A stretch of DNA of 59,317 nt from Planctomycetaceae bacterium (GCA_011525745.1 WYBU01000071.1:1-59317), one strand, 5' to 3'; counted from the stretch's first letter, positions 6,870 through 16,294 are shown. A program made the numbers and translations. Notes: generated by a model not told the origin, from the sequence alone.

Positions 6870-8558
6870 CTATCTTCGGCCGAGCAGCAGCAGCTCCTGC
6901 AACAACTGGTCCGACGTTGAAATCACGCGGCTGGCGGCGGAAAACGCCGTCGAGGCGGTGATCAGACCGACGAACTCGCGTGATAGATCGACGTTGCTCA
7001 GTTCCAGCGCCCCGGCCAGCACGCGTCCGGCGCCAAGCTGCAATGGCGCGGAAATCTGCGGTTCGCCGCTGTTCGATCCGGTGAAAAAGACGTTGTTCGA
7101 CCGCTGGATCAGGCCGGCGTTGTTGGCGAACGTCGCCAGGGCGATCTGTCCCAGCGGTTTGGTCTGGCCGTTGCTGAACGTTCCGATCAGCAGGCCGTCG
7201 CTGCCGAAGGCGAAATCGATCAACGTACCGGTGGCGAAGCCGTCCTGGAACGACATGATCAACGTTGAGTCGCGCACCGTCAGGCCGGAGAGTTGCGTGA
7301 AATCCAGGGCGATGGGCAGCGGCGAGGCCGCACCGGTCTGCGCCCGGTCGACGCTGATGCCCGTGTTTGTGGCGCTGAGAAAACGACCGTCGGAATCGAA
7401 AGTGATCGTTCCGTTGCCGATGACGGTGTCCTGATCGGTGTCGTCATCGGCGTTCACGTAAAAGCGCCACGTGTGCGAGCCGACCGCGCGTGATTCGAGC
7501 ACCATCGTTACCGACACTTTCATCGGCGTGCCGAGCGAGTCATAGACCAAGAAGCTCGTATGCACGCTCTCGCCGTCCGCCGCCTGCGTCTGCGTGAACG
7601 CGAACGGGTTGACGGCCGCGGTATTGCTGCTGACCAGCGTGCCGGGGTCGATCGTGATGGCGTTGGCCGTGCCGGCATTGCCGCGGATCTGCAGCGACCC
7701 GTTATTGATGCCTGTGCCGGCGGCGCCGGGCAGGCCGGCCGACGTGTCGATGCCGATGAGGTCGTCCAGCCAGGTCAGAAAGTCGTCGACGGTGCTGGTC
7801 GCCGTGACCGTGAACGTCTCATGCGCGATTTCGCGTCCGCCTTTCTTGACGCCGTTGATGGTGATGGTGTCGCCCGCGTTGAACAGCGTCTGCGCGGGCG
7901 TGGTTTGATCGCGCAGATCGGTGAGCAGCGTGGCGGTCGACGTCAGCAGCGTGCCGGCGCCGTCGATGACGAGCGGCTGTGTTTCCAGGATCGTGCCGTT
8001 GGTTCCGATCGTGCCGTTGGAGTTGAGGCTGCCGTCAATACTGACATTCGATGTCGCCTGAGCGGTCGTCAGCGTTCCGAGCGGGATTTCGAGATCGACG
8101 AGCACGCCGGGGACGACCTGAAAATTCGAGTTCACGCCGTAGCCCTGGACGAAGAAGCCGTCCTGCGACACGAGTTTATTCTGCGCCGATAGCGAGAAGG
8201 CGCCATCGCGCGAAAAGACCTGTTCGTTCAGCGCGGTGCGCAGCACGAAGAAGCCCTCGCCCTCGATCGCCAGATCGGTCGGATAGGTCGTTGTTTCGAT
8301 CGATCCGGGCGCGAAGACGCGCTGCACCGATCCGAGCACCGATCCCAGGCCGATCTGGGACGGATTCGTGCCGCCTTCGAGCGGGCCGGGGCGCGTGCCG
8401 GCGTTGAGGGTCTGGGAGAACTGCGTCTGAAAGAGACTGCGCGCCCCCTTGAAGCCGGTGGTGTTCACGTTGGCGATGTTGTCGCCGATCGTGTTGATGC
8501 GGAACTGAGCGCTGTTGAGGCCGGACAATCCGGTGAACAATGCGCTGGTGAGACCCAT
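6870..8558 (-). CDS. flgE: Flagellar hook protein FlgE
   Basis: The 562-residue protein has the FlgE N-terminal rod/hook signature (MGLTSALFTGLSGLNSAQF, IGDNIANVNTTGFKGARS), the early hook domain (FAPGSIETTTYPTDLAIEGE followed by GFFVL), a long variable surface region (about 150-420) and a C-terminal coiled-coil block near 515-550 (ELSNVDLSREFVGLITASTA). It polymerises into the hook joining rod to filament and is exported by the flagellar type III system. CAGGAG lies 8-9 nt before the ATG. It follows flgD in the cluster. Its length is typical for large hooks. Confidence 0.96.
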   Translation of the reverse strand: MGLTSALFTGLSGLNSAQFRINTIGDNIANVNTTGFKGARSLFQTQFSQTLNAGTRPGPLEGGTNPSQIGLGSVLGSVQRVFAPGSIETTTYPTDLAIEGEGFFVLRTALNEQVFSRDGAFSLSAQNKLVSQDGFFVQGYGVNSNFQVVPGVLVDLEIPLGTLTTAQATSNVSIDGSLNSNGTIGTNGTILETQPLVIDGAGTLLTSTATLLTDLRDQTTPAQTLFNAGDTITINGVKKGGREIAHETFTVTATSTVDDFLTWLDDLIGIDTSAGLPGAAGTGINNGSLQIRGNAGTANAITIDPGTLVSSNTAAVNPFAFTQTQAADGESVHTSFLVYDSLGTPMKVSVTMVLESRAVGSHTWRFYVNADDDTDQDTVIGNGTITFDSDGRFLSATNTGISVDRAQTGAASPLPIALDFTQLSGLTVRDSTLIMSFQDGFATGTLIDFAFGSDGLLIGTFSNGQTKPLGQIALATFANNAGLIQRSNNVFFTGSNSGEPQISAPLQLGAGRVLAGALELSNVDLSREFVGLITASTAFSAASRVISTSDQLLQELLLLGRR

Positions 8559-8674
8559 GGCGTAAGCTCCTGAAGGAAGTCGTTTCGCATCGGGCCGCGA
8601 GGCCGAGATGCGCGAAGCAGCAGGCCGCGGGCTGCGCTGCGTTCACGCGGCAGCCCGTACGTCGAACACAAGTT

Positions 8675-9283
8675 TCATGCCTCCCATGCCTCGATCGGCG
8701 GCAGTGACGGCGCGCCGACGGGTACGTGCCGGGCACGCAGCGTCGCTACCGGCGGCTGGTTCGTTCCGCCCGCGGGTGGATCGCTCGGCGGCGGATCGCC
8801 GGGCGGCGGCGTCGCCGGCGGCGTCTGCGGTTCGAGCGAATTTGGATCGACCAGCGTGATGCTCTCGACGCTGCGGAGGGGCAGTTGCTGACCCGTGTGC
8901 AGCACGAGAATCGCCTCGCCGCTCGAAGAGAACTGCACGCCGATCACCACGCCCTCGACCGGCACCGACTCGCCGCCGCCCGAGCCGGAAGTCACGCGGC
9001 CGGTCACGTAGCGCCCGATCAGTCCGCCGGCTTCGCCGATGCGCTGCTGCTGGGCCAGTGACGAAAGCGTCCTGTTCAGCGCAGACGAGGTTTCCATCTC
9101 GCGGATGGTGGACATCTCCTGGACAAGCTGGCCGCTGTCGCGCGGCTTGAACGGGTCCTGCGACTGCAACTCGGTAATCAGCAGGCGGAAGAAGTCTTCG
9201 GTTTTCATGTCATTCAGGCCGCGCGTCGTGGCGACGCGCGTCGTTCCGGGGGCCAGGCTGCCGTCGATTGCCGTTGTCTGCAT
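8675..9283 (-). CDS. flgD: Hook-capping/scaffold protein FlgD
   Basis: The 202-residue product has the FlgD N-terminal block (KTEDFFRLLITELQSQDPFK, then SGQLVQEMSTIREME) used for export and cap assembly, then a compact beta region (IGRYVTGRV, VPVEGVVIGV, AILVLHTGQQLPL). The C-terminus (~155-202) is Pro/Gly-rich and atypical. FlgD caps the growing hook. An AGGAG site precedes the ATG. It lies between fliK and flgE, the conserved order. Confidence 0.93.
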   Translation of the reverse strand: MQTTAIDGSLAPGTTRVATTRGLNDMKTEDFFRLLITELQSQDPFKPRDSGQLVQEMSTIREMETSSALNRTLSSLAQQQRIGEAGGLIGRYVTGRVTSGSGGGESVPVEGVVIGVQFSSSGEAILVLHTGQQLPLRSVESITLVDPNSLEPQTPPATPPPGDPPPSDPPAGGTNQPPVATLRARHVPVGAPSLPPIEAWEA

Positions 9284-9333
9284 GGCTCTGCTCCTGTTTC
9301 GTTGTCACCGCGCCCGCCGCGTGCGTCGGGCCG

Positions 9334-11166
9334 TTACGCCACCAGGTTCAGCGCACCGAATTCGTTCCAGTACGCCGCAATTCGGCGCTCGGCGCGCGCG
9401 GGCGTCAGCGCATCCGCGTTTCTTGCATCCGCATCGGAATCGGGGACAGATTGACGATCACGGGGCGACTCGTGCGGCGTTCGATTTGGATCGCGCCATG
9501 ACCGGCCTGCGTCGTCCTGCGGCTGGCCGGAAGCGCGGTCGTCGCGTCGATCGGGCTGCGCATCCGGTCGGTTGTCGGCGTCGGTCCGCACGACGACGTC
9601 GGTCTGTGCGACGCGCAGGTCGTGCTGGCGAAGCGCGTCGACGAGCTGCGACATGCGCGATTCGACCAGCCGTCGCACCTCGTCGCTGGCCACGGCGACG
9701 CGAAGGTGGAGGGCATCATGGCGCATGGCCACATCGAGGTGCAGCCGGCCGAGTTCCGGCGGATCGAGCTGAAGGCGCACGTTCCAACGACGTTGCGCGA
9801 TATTGGCGCCGAGCACGTCGGTCAGGCGATCCAGCGATACCGGTCGATCTATTGCGGCGGCGTCGAGGCGGCGGGCGAAGGACGAGTCGGCCGGTGCAGC
9901 GCCGCGCAGCGATGCGGTGTCCGCGGCTTCATGGCGCGCCGTTGCTTGCGCCGTTGTCGCCACTCCTCGCGCCGACGTCGCAACCGGGTTGGCCGACTCG
10001 CCGGGCGTTGCTGTCGATTGATTCGTGTCGCGCCGGCCATCGGGCGAAGCGGCCGACGAACCGCTTGTGGTCGCGGCAGCGATTCGCGTGCCGAACTGCG
10101 CTGCCGCGGCGTTGACGGCTGTGTGGTCTGAGGACGTGTGGGACGTCGAGGAATTGCGTTGCGCATCGTGAGGTGTGGCGTCGGACGCGAGCGTTTGCGT
10201 CGCGAGGCGTGGATCCCGAGCCAGGTCCTGCGCTGCTGCGCCGGACGACGCCATATCGGCTCGCGGCGGGGTCGACGGGTCGATGGACGGTCGGCCGGAC
10301 GGCGACGGCGGTGGCGTTTGTGTCGCGTGATCGTACTGTCTTGTCTCGGGCGCAGGTCGCGTTGTTGACGGCTTCGGCGTTGACCTGCTTGCGTCCTCCG
10401 GTGGCGGCAGCCTGGTGTTGCTGAGATCTGTGCCCGCAGCCACGCGCGGAACGTCACTAATTCGCTGCAAGTCGATCTTCGGCCAAGCATGATCCGTTCT
10501 GCTCAGCGTGGCGAGGGGCGGAGTCGCAGGCGCCTCGACCGATCGCGCGTCGGACTGAGCCGGCGACTGAGTTGATTGAGGCGTTGTCGCGCGGTCCGTG
10601 TCGGCAGTCGGGATTGATCGCGGAAATTCCGCGGCGTCGTGTGCATCCGGCGCATGTGACCGTGGTTGAGCATCGATCATGACGGGCTGAATGAACAGCG
10701 GCTGCGGCGCAGCGAACGGAACGGGCCGGTTCGCTCCATCGGGCGATTCAACTCCGGGCGCCTCCTGATCGGCGGGCGGCAATGCGATCGGCGGAGAGAA
10801 GTCGGTGGCCGGCTCGTGTGTTTGTTGGCCGTCGCGGCGCGGCTCATACAGGGTGTCGCCAGGCAACGGCGCGGCAACGTGCGAATCGGTTGCTGGTTCC
10901 TGAGCCGGGGCCGGCGAATTGTCTGATTTTGTCGAGGGGATTTCGTCGACTCGAGAGGAGCGCGCGCGTCGTTCGACCAGCGACTGTTCGATCAGAGCGT
11001 CGCGCGACTCCCGCGCGCGGCGAAGATGCGACAAGAAGCGATCGGAATGATTCGCCGCCGCGGCGGGCTTGCGCGGAGCGAGAAGCGCAGGCAGGGGTAC
11101 GGGCGTCACCGGAAGAGAACGGGCCATCGGACAGCCTTGGTCGCTGCGAGCCTGCGGCACCGTCAT
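9334..11166 (-). CDS. fliK: Flagellar hook-length control protein FliK
   Basis: Most of the 610-residue frame is a low-complexity Pro/Ala/Ser/Thr/Asp-rich ruler. The C-terminus carries the conserved Flg_hook domain (~450-535): RLQLDPPELGRLHLDVAMR followed by HDALHLRVAVASDEVRRLVE, then MSQLVDALRQHDLRVAQTDV. FliK measures hook length and switches export from hook to filament subunits by contacting FlhB. Its place between the motE-like gene and flgD supports the call. Start uncertain: 11166 and 11127 (MARSLPVTP) are both plausible and neither has a clear ribosome-binding site. Confidence 0.92.
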   Translation of the reverse strand: MTVPQARSDQGCPMARSLPVTPVPLPALLAPRKPAAAANHSDRFLSHLRRARESRDALIEQSLVERRARSSRVDEIPSTKSDNSPAPAQEPATDSHVAAPLPGDTLYEPRRDGQQTHEPATDFSPPIALPPADQEAPGVESPDGANRPVPFAAPQPLFIQPVMIDAQPRSHAPDAHDAAEFPRSIPTADTDRATTPQSTQSPAQSDARSVEAPATPPLATLSRTDHAWPKIDLQRISDVPRVAAGTDLSNTRLPPPEDASRSTPKPSTTRPAPETRQYDHATQTPPPSPSGRPSIDPSTPPRADMASSGAAAQDLARDPRLATQTLASDATPHDAQRNSSTSHTSSDHTAVNAAAAQFGTRIAAATTSGSSAASPDGRRDTNQSTATPGESANPVATSARGVATTAQATARHEAADTASLRGAAPADSSFARRLDAAAIDRPVSLDRLTDVLGANIAQRRWNVRLQLDPPELGRLHLDVAMRHDALHLRVAVASDEVRRLVESRMSQLVDALRQHDLRVAQTDVVVRTDADNRPDAQPDRRDDRASGQPQDDAGRSWRDPNRTPHESPRDRQSVPDSDADARNADALTPARAERRIAAYWNEFGALNLVA

Positions 11167-11184
11167 TCAACGTTGCGCGCCGAC

Positions 11185-11838
11185 TCAGGGGCTACCGGCG
11201 GTCAGGTCCTCCGCCTGACGGTCATTTCGCTGGCGTAATTGCTCCAGAATGCGCCCGATCCACAGGCGCTCCTCTTGGGTCTTGCACGACTCCATGATCT
11301 TTCGGCCGGTGCGCGCGTCCATCTGCAAGAAGAGTTGCACGACGTCGGCGTCTGATTTCTGGTGCAGCAGTTCCTTCGCGAGTTGCGGTTTGATCGACTC
11401 GAGATACTCCAGTTCCTTAGCTGCGCCTGACAGCGCAAGTTCTTCCGCCTGGCGCTTCAGCGATTCTTCCCAGGCGGCGCGTTCGGCGGCGAGCGCTTCC
11501 TGGCGGCGCAGCAGCTCAATTTGCGCGGATTGCAGCATCGCCCATTGATCCTGAATCTCCCGTTCGCGGCGATCGAGTTCCACGCGACGGGTTTTCGCGG
11601 ACGCTTCCTCCCGCGCAATGAGTGCCGCGGGCGGCTGATTCTGCGCAGACGGCGCGCTCGGCGCACTGGTCGAAGCGGGTTGAGACGTCGGCGTCGATTC
11701 GCCGCGCAGTGCGGCAATTGCTGCGTCGAGTCGATCGCCGGTCAGCGCGCCGCCGGCCGCCAACGTGGCGACAAAGCCGATCAGGGCCAGGAAGTGGGCC
11801 ACAGCAATCGCGGAAAAATAGCGATAAAAGTGTTTCAC
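11185..11838 (-). CDS. MotE-like flagellar membrane chaperone (MgtE N-terminal-like domain)
   Basis: 217 residues: an N-terminal transmembrane segment (AIAVAHFLALIGFVATLAAG), a Ser/Pro-rich linker, a long coiled coil (about 75-140) and a C-terminal MgtE_N-like helical repeat (IKPQLAKELLHQKSDADVV, LFLQMDARTGRKIMESC) resembling the FliG middle domain. Proteins of this design lie between fliJ and fliK in many flagellar operons and are called MotE or YlxF/FliJ-associated; in epsilonproteobacteria MotE chaperones the stator protein MotB. Function here is by analogy of architecture and position. Confidence 0.75.
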   Translation of the reverse strand: MKHFYRYFSAIAVAHFLALIGFVATLAAGGALTGDRLDAAIAALRGESTPTSQPASTSAPSAPSAQNQPPAALIAREEASAKTRRVELDRREREIQDQWAMLQSAQIELLRRQEALAAERAAWEESLKRQAEELALSGAAKELEYLESIKPQLAKELLHQKSDADVVQLFLQMDARTGRKIMESCKTQEERLWIGRILEQLRQRNDRQAEDLTAGSP

Positions 11839-11910
11839 AATTCGGACCTCTCAGCGTTCAAACCCTCAGCTTACGGTTTTTCGGCAAGGGCGAATCACGG
11901 CGATTGAGGG

Positions 11911-12390
11911 TTAGTTCAACGCAATGCTCGCCTCCGTTTCGCTCATTCGGCGCGTCGCGCACTGCACGTTTCGCTCGTCGTCGATGGCGCGCTGAATGCG
12001 GGCCGCCTCGGCCGCATGCGCGTCGCGCCGCCGCTCTTCCAGCCGTTCGAGCACGCGTACACGCACGTGCGCCGCCGACAGCGCCGCCCGCTCGCGCGTC
12101 AACTCGGCCTGATGTCGCTCGATCGAAGCGCCCGTCTCCGCCAGTTCGCGCCGCAGCCGCGCCAACTGATGACGGTCCCACATGACCTGCTCGATGGCGA
12201 GGCTGCCGCCGCAGAGCGACTGGCGTGCGGCCTCGACCTGTCGGCGGATTTCGACATCGAGCCGCGCGCCGCGTTGTTCCAATTCATGAATGGACGCCAA
12301 CCGCGCTGCCACGCGCCGCTGACATCGCTCCATCTCCGCGCGGCGAACCCGCAGCACCGAAGCCAGGCGGAAACGAAAGACGCCGGCCAT
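11911..12390 (-). CDS. fliJ: Flagellar export protein FliJ
   Basis: The 159-residue, nearly all-helical protein starts with the FliJ signature (FRFRLASVLRVRRAEMERCQ) and continues as Arg/Glu/Ala-rich coiled coil to the end. FliJ is the central stalk of the FliI-FliH ATPase complex and couples it to the export gate. It follows fliI on the same strand, the expected place, though separated by a 256-bp repeat-bearing gap instead of the usual tight spacing. Confidence 0.88.
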   Translation of the reverse strand: MAGVFRFRLASVLRVRRAEMERCQRRVAARLASIHELEQRGARLDVEIRRQVEAARQSLCGGSLAIEQVMWDRHQLARLRRELAETGASIERHQAELTRERAALSAAHVRVRVLERLEERRRDAHAAEAARIQRAIDDERNVQCATRRMSETEASIALN

Positions 12391-12517
12391 GATTCAACGC
12401 TCCCGATTGGCGCGTAAGGGCGCACAGGAATAGGCGGAACGGAACACCGTCCGTCGCGCAAAGCCGAGGGCGCATCCGGAAACAACGTACACCCATTGCC
12501 ACTTTCGCACAGCGGCG

Positions 12518-12593
12518 CTCGACACGCCCAGGCCCTCGCGAGGCACGCTTCTCGGCGCAGTCGGGCCTTTCTCGCGCGAGGGTGGACCGTGCC
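12518..12593. repeat. Family C palindrome between fliI and fliJ
   Basis: The left arm CTCGACACGCCCAGGCCCTC and right arm CTCGCGCGAGGGTGGACCGT pair imperfectly (GCCCTCGCG with CGCGCGAGGG) around about 30 nt. Related copies are at 1394 and 26491. It fills most of the fliI-fliJ gap. Confidence 0.7.
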
Positions 12594-12646
12594 ACCGATC
12601 ATGCGATCGTGCGGGTTGTTCCCGCGCGGCGCCTGGCCGTTGCGGT

Positions 12647-14035
12647 TCACGCGGCGCCGGCGCGCTCGACCGCGCGCCGCGGTTCGCCCGCCGCCACGCG
12701 CGGCGCCGACTTTTCGACTTCGCGACAGCGATCGGCCAGTTCCAGCAGCGCCTGGCGCGACGCGGCGAAATCCGCCCTGCTCTCGATGGGCTGCTGAAGA
12801 AACTCCTCGATCCACGGCCGCGCTCGAATCGCCAGGTCGTACTCTGCGTTCGTGCCCGCGGCGTAGGCGCCGATGTTGACCAGATCGGCGATATCCTCCC
12901 AGATCGCCATCAGCCGCTGAACGCGCCGGGCCGCCGCCAGATGCTCGGGCGACACGATGTCGGGCATGAGGCGGCTGATGCTCTCGAGCACGCTGACGGC
13001 CGGATAGTGGCCGCGCGCGGCGAGTTTTCGCGACAGCCACACGTGACCGTCGAGGATGCCGCGCACCGCGTCGGCGATCGGCTCGGCAGGGTCGTCGCCC
13101 TCGACGAGCACGGTGTAGAGTCCCGTGATCGAGCCGTGCGGCGTGCGGCCGGCCCGTTCGAGCATCTGCGGCAGGAGCGAGAACACGCTGGGTGTGTAGC
13201 CCTTGGTGGTGGGCGGTTCGCCGACCGCCAGGCCGATCTGGCGTTGGGCCATCGCCACGCGCGTGACGGAGTCCATCAGCAGGAGCACGTCGGCGCCCTG
13301 ATCGCGAAAGTACTCGGCGGTCGCGGTCGCCACGCCCGCGGCCCGCACACGCATGACGGGCGACTGGTCGGACGTGCTGACGACGACGACCGAACGGCGC
13401 AGACCGTCGGCGCCCAGGTCGCGCTCCAGAAAATCGCCCACTTCGCGTCCGCGCTCGCCGACCAGCGCGATCACGGCTACGTCGGCCGATGTGTAACGGG
13501 CCATCATTCCCAGCAGTACGCTCTTTCCTACGCCGGTGCCGGCAAACACGCCAATGCGCTGCCCGCGGCCGATCGTCAGCATGGCGTTGATCGATCGGAC
13601 CCCCACGGAGAGCGGTTCGTCGATGCGGCGGCGTTGCAGGGCGGGCGGCGCCGGCCGCCACAGCGGGTAGCGCTCTTCGATGGTGAACGGCGCGGGGTTG
13701 TCGATGGTGCGGCCGAGCGCATCAATGACCCGGCCGAGCATTTCGGGGCCGATGCCGACACGCTGCGCAGTGCGAATGCAACGGACGGTTTGGCCGAGGG
13801 CGAGTCCGTCGGTGCCCGCCAGGGGCATCAGCACGGCCGCCCGCTGATCGAAACCGATGACGTCGGCCGTCACGGTTCTTTCGCCGGATGCGGCGATCTC
13901 GCAAGTCGAGCCGACCGGCACGGACAGGCCGGCGGCGCGGACGGTCAGGCCGCTGACGGAACTGACGCGACCGGACACTTCGAACGGAAGCGTCTGGGGG
14001 AGGGCGTCGCGTTCGTGTGAAAAGATGTCCGACAT
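12647..14035 (-). CDS. fliI: Flagellum-specific ATPase FliI
   Basis: About 462 residues from 14035, the family length. The Walker A motif GVFAGTGVGKSVLL is near residue 167. The F1-ATPase/T3SS signature follows, with ALVGERGREVGDFLERDLG, VLLLMDSVTRVAMAQRQIGL (Walker B) and PPTTKGYTPSVFSLLPQMLE. FliI is the hexameric ATPase of flagellar type III export. The frame is open to 14101, but MSDIFSHERD at 14035 has an AGGTG site and matches the usual N-terminus. A repeat-filled 260-bp gap separates it from fliH upstream. Confidence 0.96.
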   Translation of the reverse strand: MSDIFSHERDALPQTLPFEVSGRVSSVSGLTVRAAGLSVPVGSTCEIAASGERTVTADVIGFDQRAAVLMPLAGTDGLALGQTVRCIRTAQRVGIGPEMLGRVIDALGRTIDNPAPFTIEERYPLWRPAPPALQRRRIDEPLSVGVRSINAMLTIGRGQRIGVFAGTGVGKSVLLGMMARYTSADVAVIALVGERGREVGDFLERDLGADGLRRSVVVVSTSDQSPVMRVRAAGVATATAEYFRDQGADVLLLMDSVTRVAMAQRQIGLAVGEPPTTKGYTPSVFSLLPQMLERAGRTPHGSITGLYTVLVEGDDPAEPIADAVRGILDGHVWLSRKLAARGHYPAVSVLESISRLMPDIVSPEHLAAARRVQRLMAIWEDIADLVNIGAYAAGTNAEYDLAIRARPWIEEFLQQPIESRADFAASRQALLELADRCREVEKSAPRVAAGEPRRAVERAGAA

Positions 14036-14098
14036 TGGGGCACCTGCGGCGATGTAGGGTCGGGCCATTGGAACTCGCCGAGCAAGCGTCGGGAGTCG

Positions 14099-14117
14099 CA
14101 CGGGCTACAAGCCCGTG
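14099..14117. repeat. Family B hairpin (CACGGGCT/AGCCCGTG)
   Basis: CACGGGCT-ACA-AGCCCGTG is a perfect 8-bp stem with a 3-nt loop, followed by CCACGCGG. A related copy with one arm changed is at 19584-19602 and a truncated one at about 59178-59194. It lies in the fliH-fliI gap. Confidence 0.75.
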
Positions 14118-14131
14118 CCACGCGGATGCTT

Positions 14132-14249
14132 GGTCCGCACAGAGTGTGAGAATTTATTGACAAAAGGGCCATTTCGACCGCGTTTTCAGGGCCGAAAACG
14201 CGGGTGGAAACGGCAAATCGACAATAAATTCCCAAGCTCACAGCGGACC
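14132..14249. repeat. 118-bp MITE-like inverted-repeat element in the fliH-fliI gap
   Basis: The outer ends are GGTCCGC (14132-14138) and GCGGACC (14243-14249). Inside them lie A/T-rich arms GAATTTATTGAC (14150-14161) and GACAATAAATTC (14220-14231), 11 of 12 bases complementary. At the centre a perfect 9-bp stem, CGCGTTTTC-AGGGCC-GAAAACGCG (14179-14202), continues outwards imperfectly. No protein is encoded. The nested symmetry and A/T-rich arms in GC-rich DNA resemble a miniature inverted-repeat transposable element or a large REP-type element. No target-site duplication is evident by eye. Confidence 0.65.
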
Positions 14250-14295
14250 CTACGCGCGCGTCACGCGACGGCGGCGCTGGCGCTTGCGGCTCGGA

Positions 14296-15024
14296 TCAGA
14301 GTCGCTTGCGCCAATCGTCGAGCAATTCATCGGCGATGCGGTCGAGCTGCGTCGAAAGGCGCGCGTCAACGGCGCCGCCGTCGCCATCAAGTCGCACGCC
14401 GCCGCGTTCAATCGACTCATCCGCCGCCCACCGGACCGTTCGAGCCGTCAGCAGCCGATCGCCGGCTTCGGCGAGGTGGCGTTTTAACGCATCGATGTCG
14501 CGCGGGTGGGCGCGAATGACGAGATGATGCGTCTTGCCGATCATCTCCAGCGCCGCCGCGGCGGCGTCGGCCGCCGCGTTTGAATCCAGCTCGGCCAGCC
14601 GCGGCATGACGCGCCGTGCGATGGCGATCGCCAGCGCCACGACGTCCTGTCGCGCGTCGAGAAAGAGCGCACGATGGCGTTCCTTCCACTGCGCGATAAT
14701 CGCTTCGAGCATCGAACGCACGGGCGCGGTTTCGGCCGTCAGCAGCTCGCGCACTTCACGCGTGGTCGTTTCAAGCGCTTCCGTGCGGCCGGCCGCCAGT
14801 CCTTCCTGCCGGCCCTTCTCGAAACCTTCGCGGCGCGCCAGGGCCAGGGCTTCAGACACTTTTGCGCGACTTTCATCGGCGGCGTGGCGCAGCAGCTCCG
14901 CCGCCTGTCGCCGCGCCTCGGCCAGAATCGCCTCCGCCTCGCGTTCGACGTCGGGCAGCACGAGGGGCAGCGGCGCGCCGCCCGCCGTTTCGATGTGCGC
15001 GGACTTGATCAGTCGCGTGGTCAT
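14296..15024 (-). CDS. fliH: Flagellar assembly protein FliH
   Basis: 242 residues. The N-terminal half is Ala/Glu/Arg-rich helix with closely spaced Gly residues (REGFEKGRQEGLAAGRTEAL), the GxxxG-like pattern of FliH. The C-terminal half is the FliH/HrpE domain (DVVALAIAIARRVMPRLAEL, ESIERGGVRLDGDGGAVDAR). FliH is the peripheral stalk and negative regulator of FliI and ties it to the C-ring. Its start codon overlaps the fliG stop by 4 bases, indicating translational coupling. A short repeat (TGCGGCTCGGATCAGA), also at 30056, lies at its 3' end. Confidence 0.9.
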   Translation of the reverse strand: MTTRLIKSAHIETAGGAPLPLVLPDVEREAEAILAEARRQAAELLRHAADESRAKVSEALALARREGFEKGRQEGLAAGRTEALETTTREVRELLTAETAPVRSMLEAIIAQWKERHRALFLDARQDVVALAIAIARRVMPRLAELDSNAAADAAAAALEMIGKTHHLVIRAHPRDIDALKRHLAEAGDRLLTARTVRWAADESIERGGVRLDGDGGAVDARLSTQLDRIADELLDDWRKRL

Positions 15025-16082
15025 ACGATCAAGTCCTTCTCCGCGCCGCGGCCGGCGATGATGATCTCGCCGGACTCCTCGAGGCGGCGCACGACATCGA
15101 CGATTTTCTGCTGTGCGGCCTCGACGTCGCTGAGGCGGACGGGGCCCATGAACTCCATTTCTTCCTTGATCAGCAGGGCGGCCCGCTCGGACATGTTGCG
15201 GAAGACCTTCTCCTTCAGCTCGTCGGTTGCGGTGCGCAGCGCCAGTACGAGGTCGCTGGTTTCGATTTCGCGCAGCATCGCCTGCATGCCGCGATCGTCG
15301 ATCAGCATGAGGTCTTCGAAGACGAACATGAGGCGGCGTATTTCCTCCACCAGCTCCGGCTCTTCCTGTCCCAGCGGTTCGAGAATGCCTTTTTCGGTCG
15401 ACCGGTCCGCCAGATTCAGCATGTCCGCCACCGCCTCGACGCCGCCGACCTTTTGCATTCGCTCGGAAACCACATCGGCCAGGCGGTGTTCCAGTCCGCG
15501 CTCGACTTCCTTGACGACTTCCGGCCGCGTCTGCTCCATCCGCGCGATGCGACGGACGACTTCGAGTTGTTTTTCCTGCGGCAGGCCCTTGAGCACCTCG
15601 GCGGCCTTGCTCGACGGCAGGTGGGCGAGGATCAGGGCGATCGTCTGAGGATGTTCGTCCTGAATAAACGCCATCAGGTTTTCGCTTTCGGCGCGTTGCA
15701 GGAACGAGAACGGCTTCTTATAGACTTGATGTTCGATCTGCGACAGCACGCGGGCCGCTTCGTCCTTGGACATCGACCGCTCGAGCAGCGACCGCGCATA
15801 GCCCAATCCGCCCTGATCGGCGCCGGTGCGGGCCAGCGCATGGGCGTAGAATTCTTCCACGACGGACGTACGCAAGGCCGGATCAATCGTGCCGAGCGAC
15901 GCCACTTCGCGCGAGACTTCTTCGACGGCCTCGCGACTCATTCCGCGCAGAATGGCCGCGGCTGCTTCCTTTTCGATCGTGACCAGCAACACGGCCGCCT
16001 TGGTCAGCGGCGTCACGCGCGCCGCGGTGGGAGACTCCGCGGCGGCTGATTCGTTGGGAGGCGACTTCACAGCGGCCGGCAT
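15021..16082 (-). CDS. fliG: Flagellar motor switch protein FliG
   Basis: About 353 residues from 16082, with all three FliG segments: N-terminal (LTKAAVLLVTIEKEAAAAIL), middle with the EHPQT motif (FIQDEHPQTIALILAHLPSS) and C-terminal (KEKVFRNMSERAALLIKEEM, GPVRLSDVEAAQQKIVDVVR). FliG links the MS ring to the C-ring and takes torque from the stator. The start at 16082 has GGAG 8-9 nt upstream; 16133 is also in frame. It overlaps fliH by 4 bases. fliM and fliN are not in this window. Confidence 0.96.
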   Translation of the reverse strand: MPAAVKSPPNESAAAESPTAARVTPLTKAAVLLVTIEKEAAAAILRGMSREAVEEVSREVASLGTIDPALRTSVVEEFYAHALARTGADQGGLGYARSLLERSMSKDEAARVLSQIEHQVYKKPFSFLQRAESENLMAFIQDEHPQTIALILAHLPSSKAAEVLKGLPQEKQLEVVRRIARMEQTRPEVVKEVERGLEHRLADVVSERMQKVGGVEAVADMLNLADRSTEKGILEPLGQEEPELVEEIRRLMFVFEDLMLIDDRGMQAMLREIETSDLVLALRTATDELKEKVFRNMSERAALLIKEEMEFMGPVRLSDVEAAQQKIVDVVRRLEESGEIIIAGRGAEKDLIV

Positions 16083-16294
16083 TGATTCAACTCCATCCTT
16101 CGGCGCCTCGCCAACGGCATGAGGGCGAGGCAAGATTCGAGCAACGTGCTTCGCGAGGGCGTGAGCATCTCGTTGCGCGTTTGGCGCGAAGGCGACCCAT
16201 GTTCCACGTTAAACACGAGATCATTCTCACATCGCGTGCGGAGCGCCAGATTCGAGGCCGATGCATGCGATTGTGCGCATCGGTTCTCCGGAGG

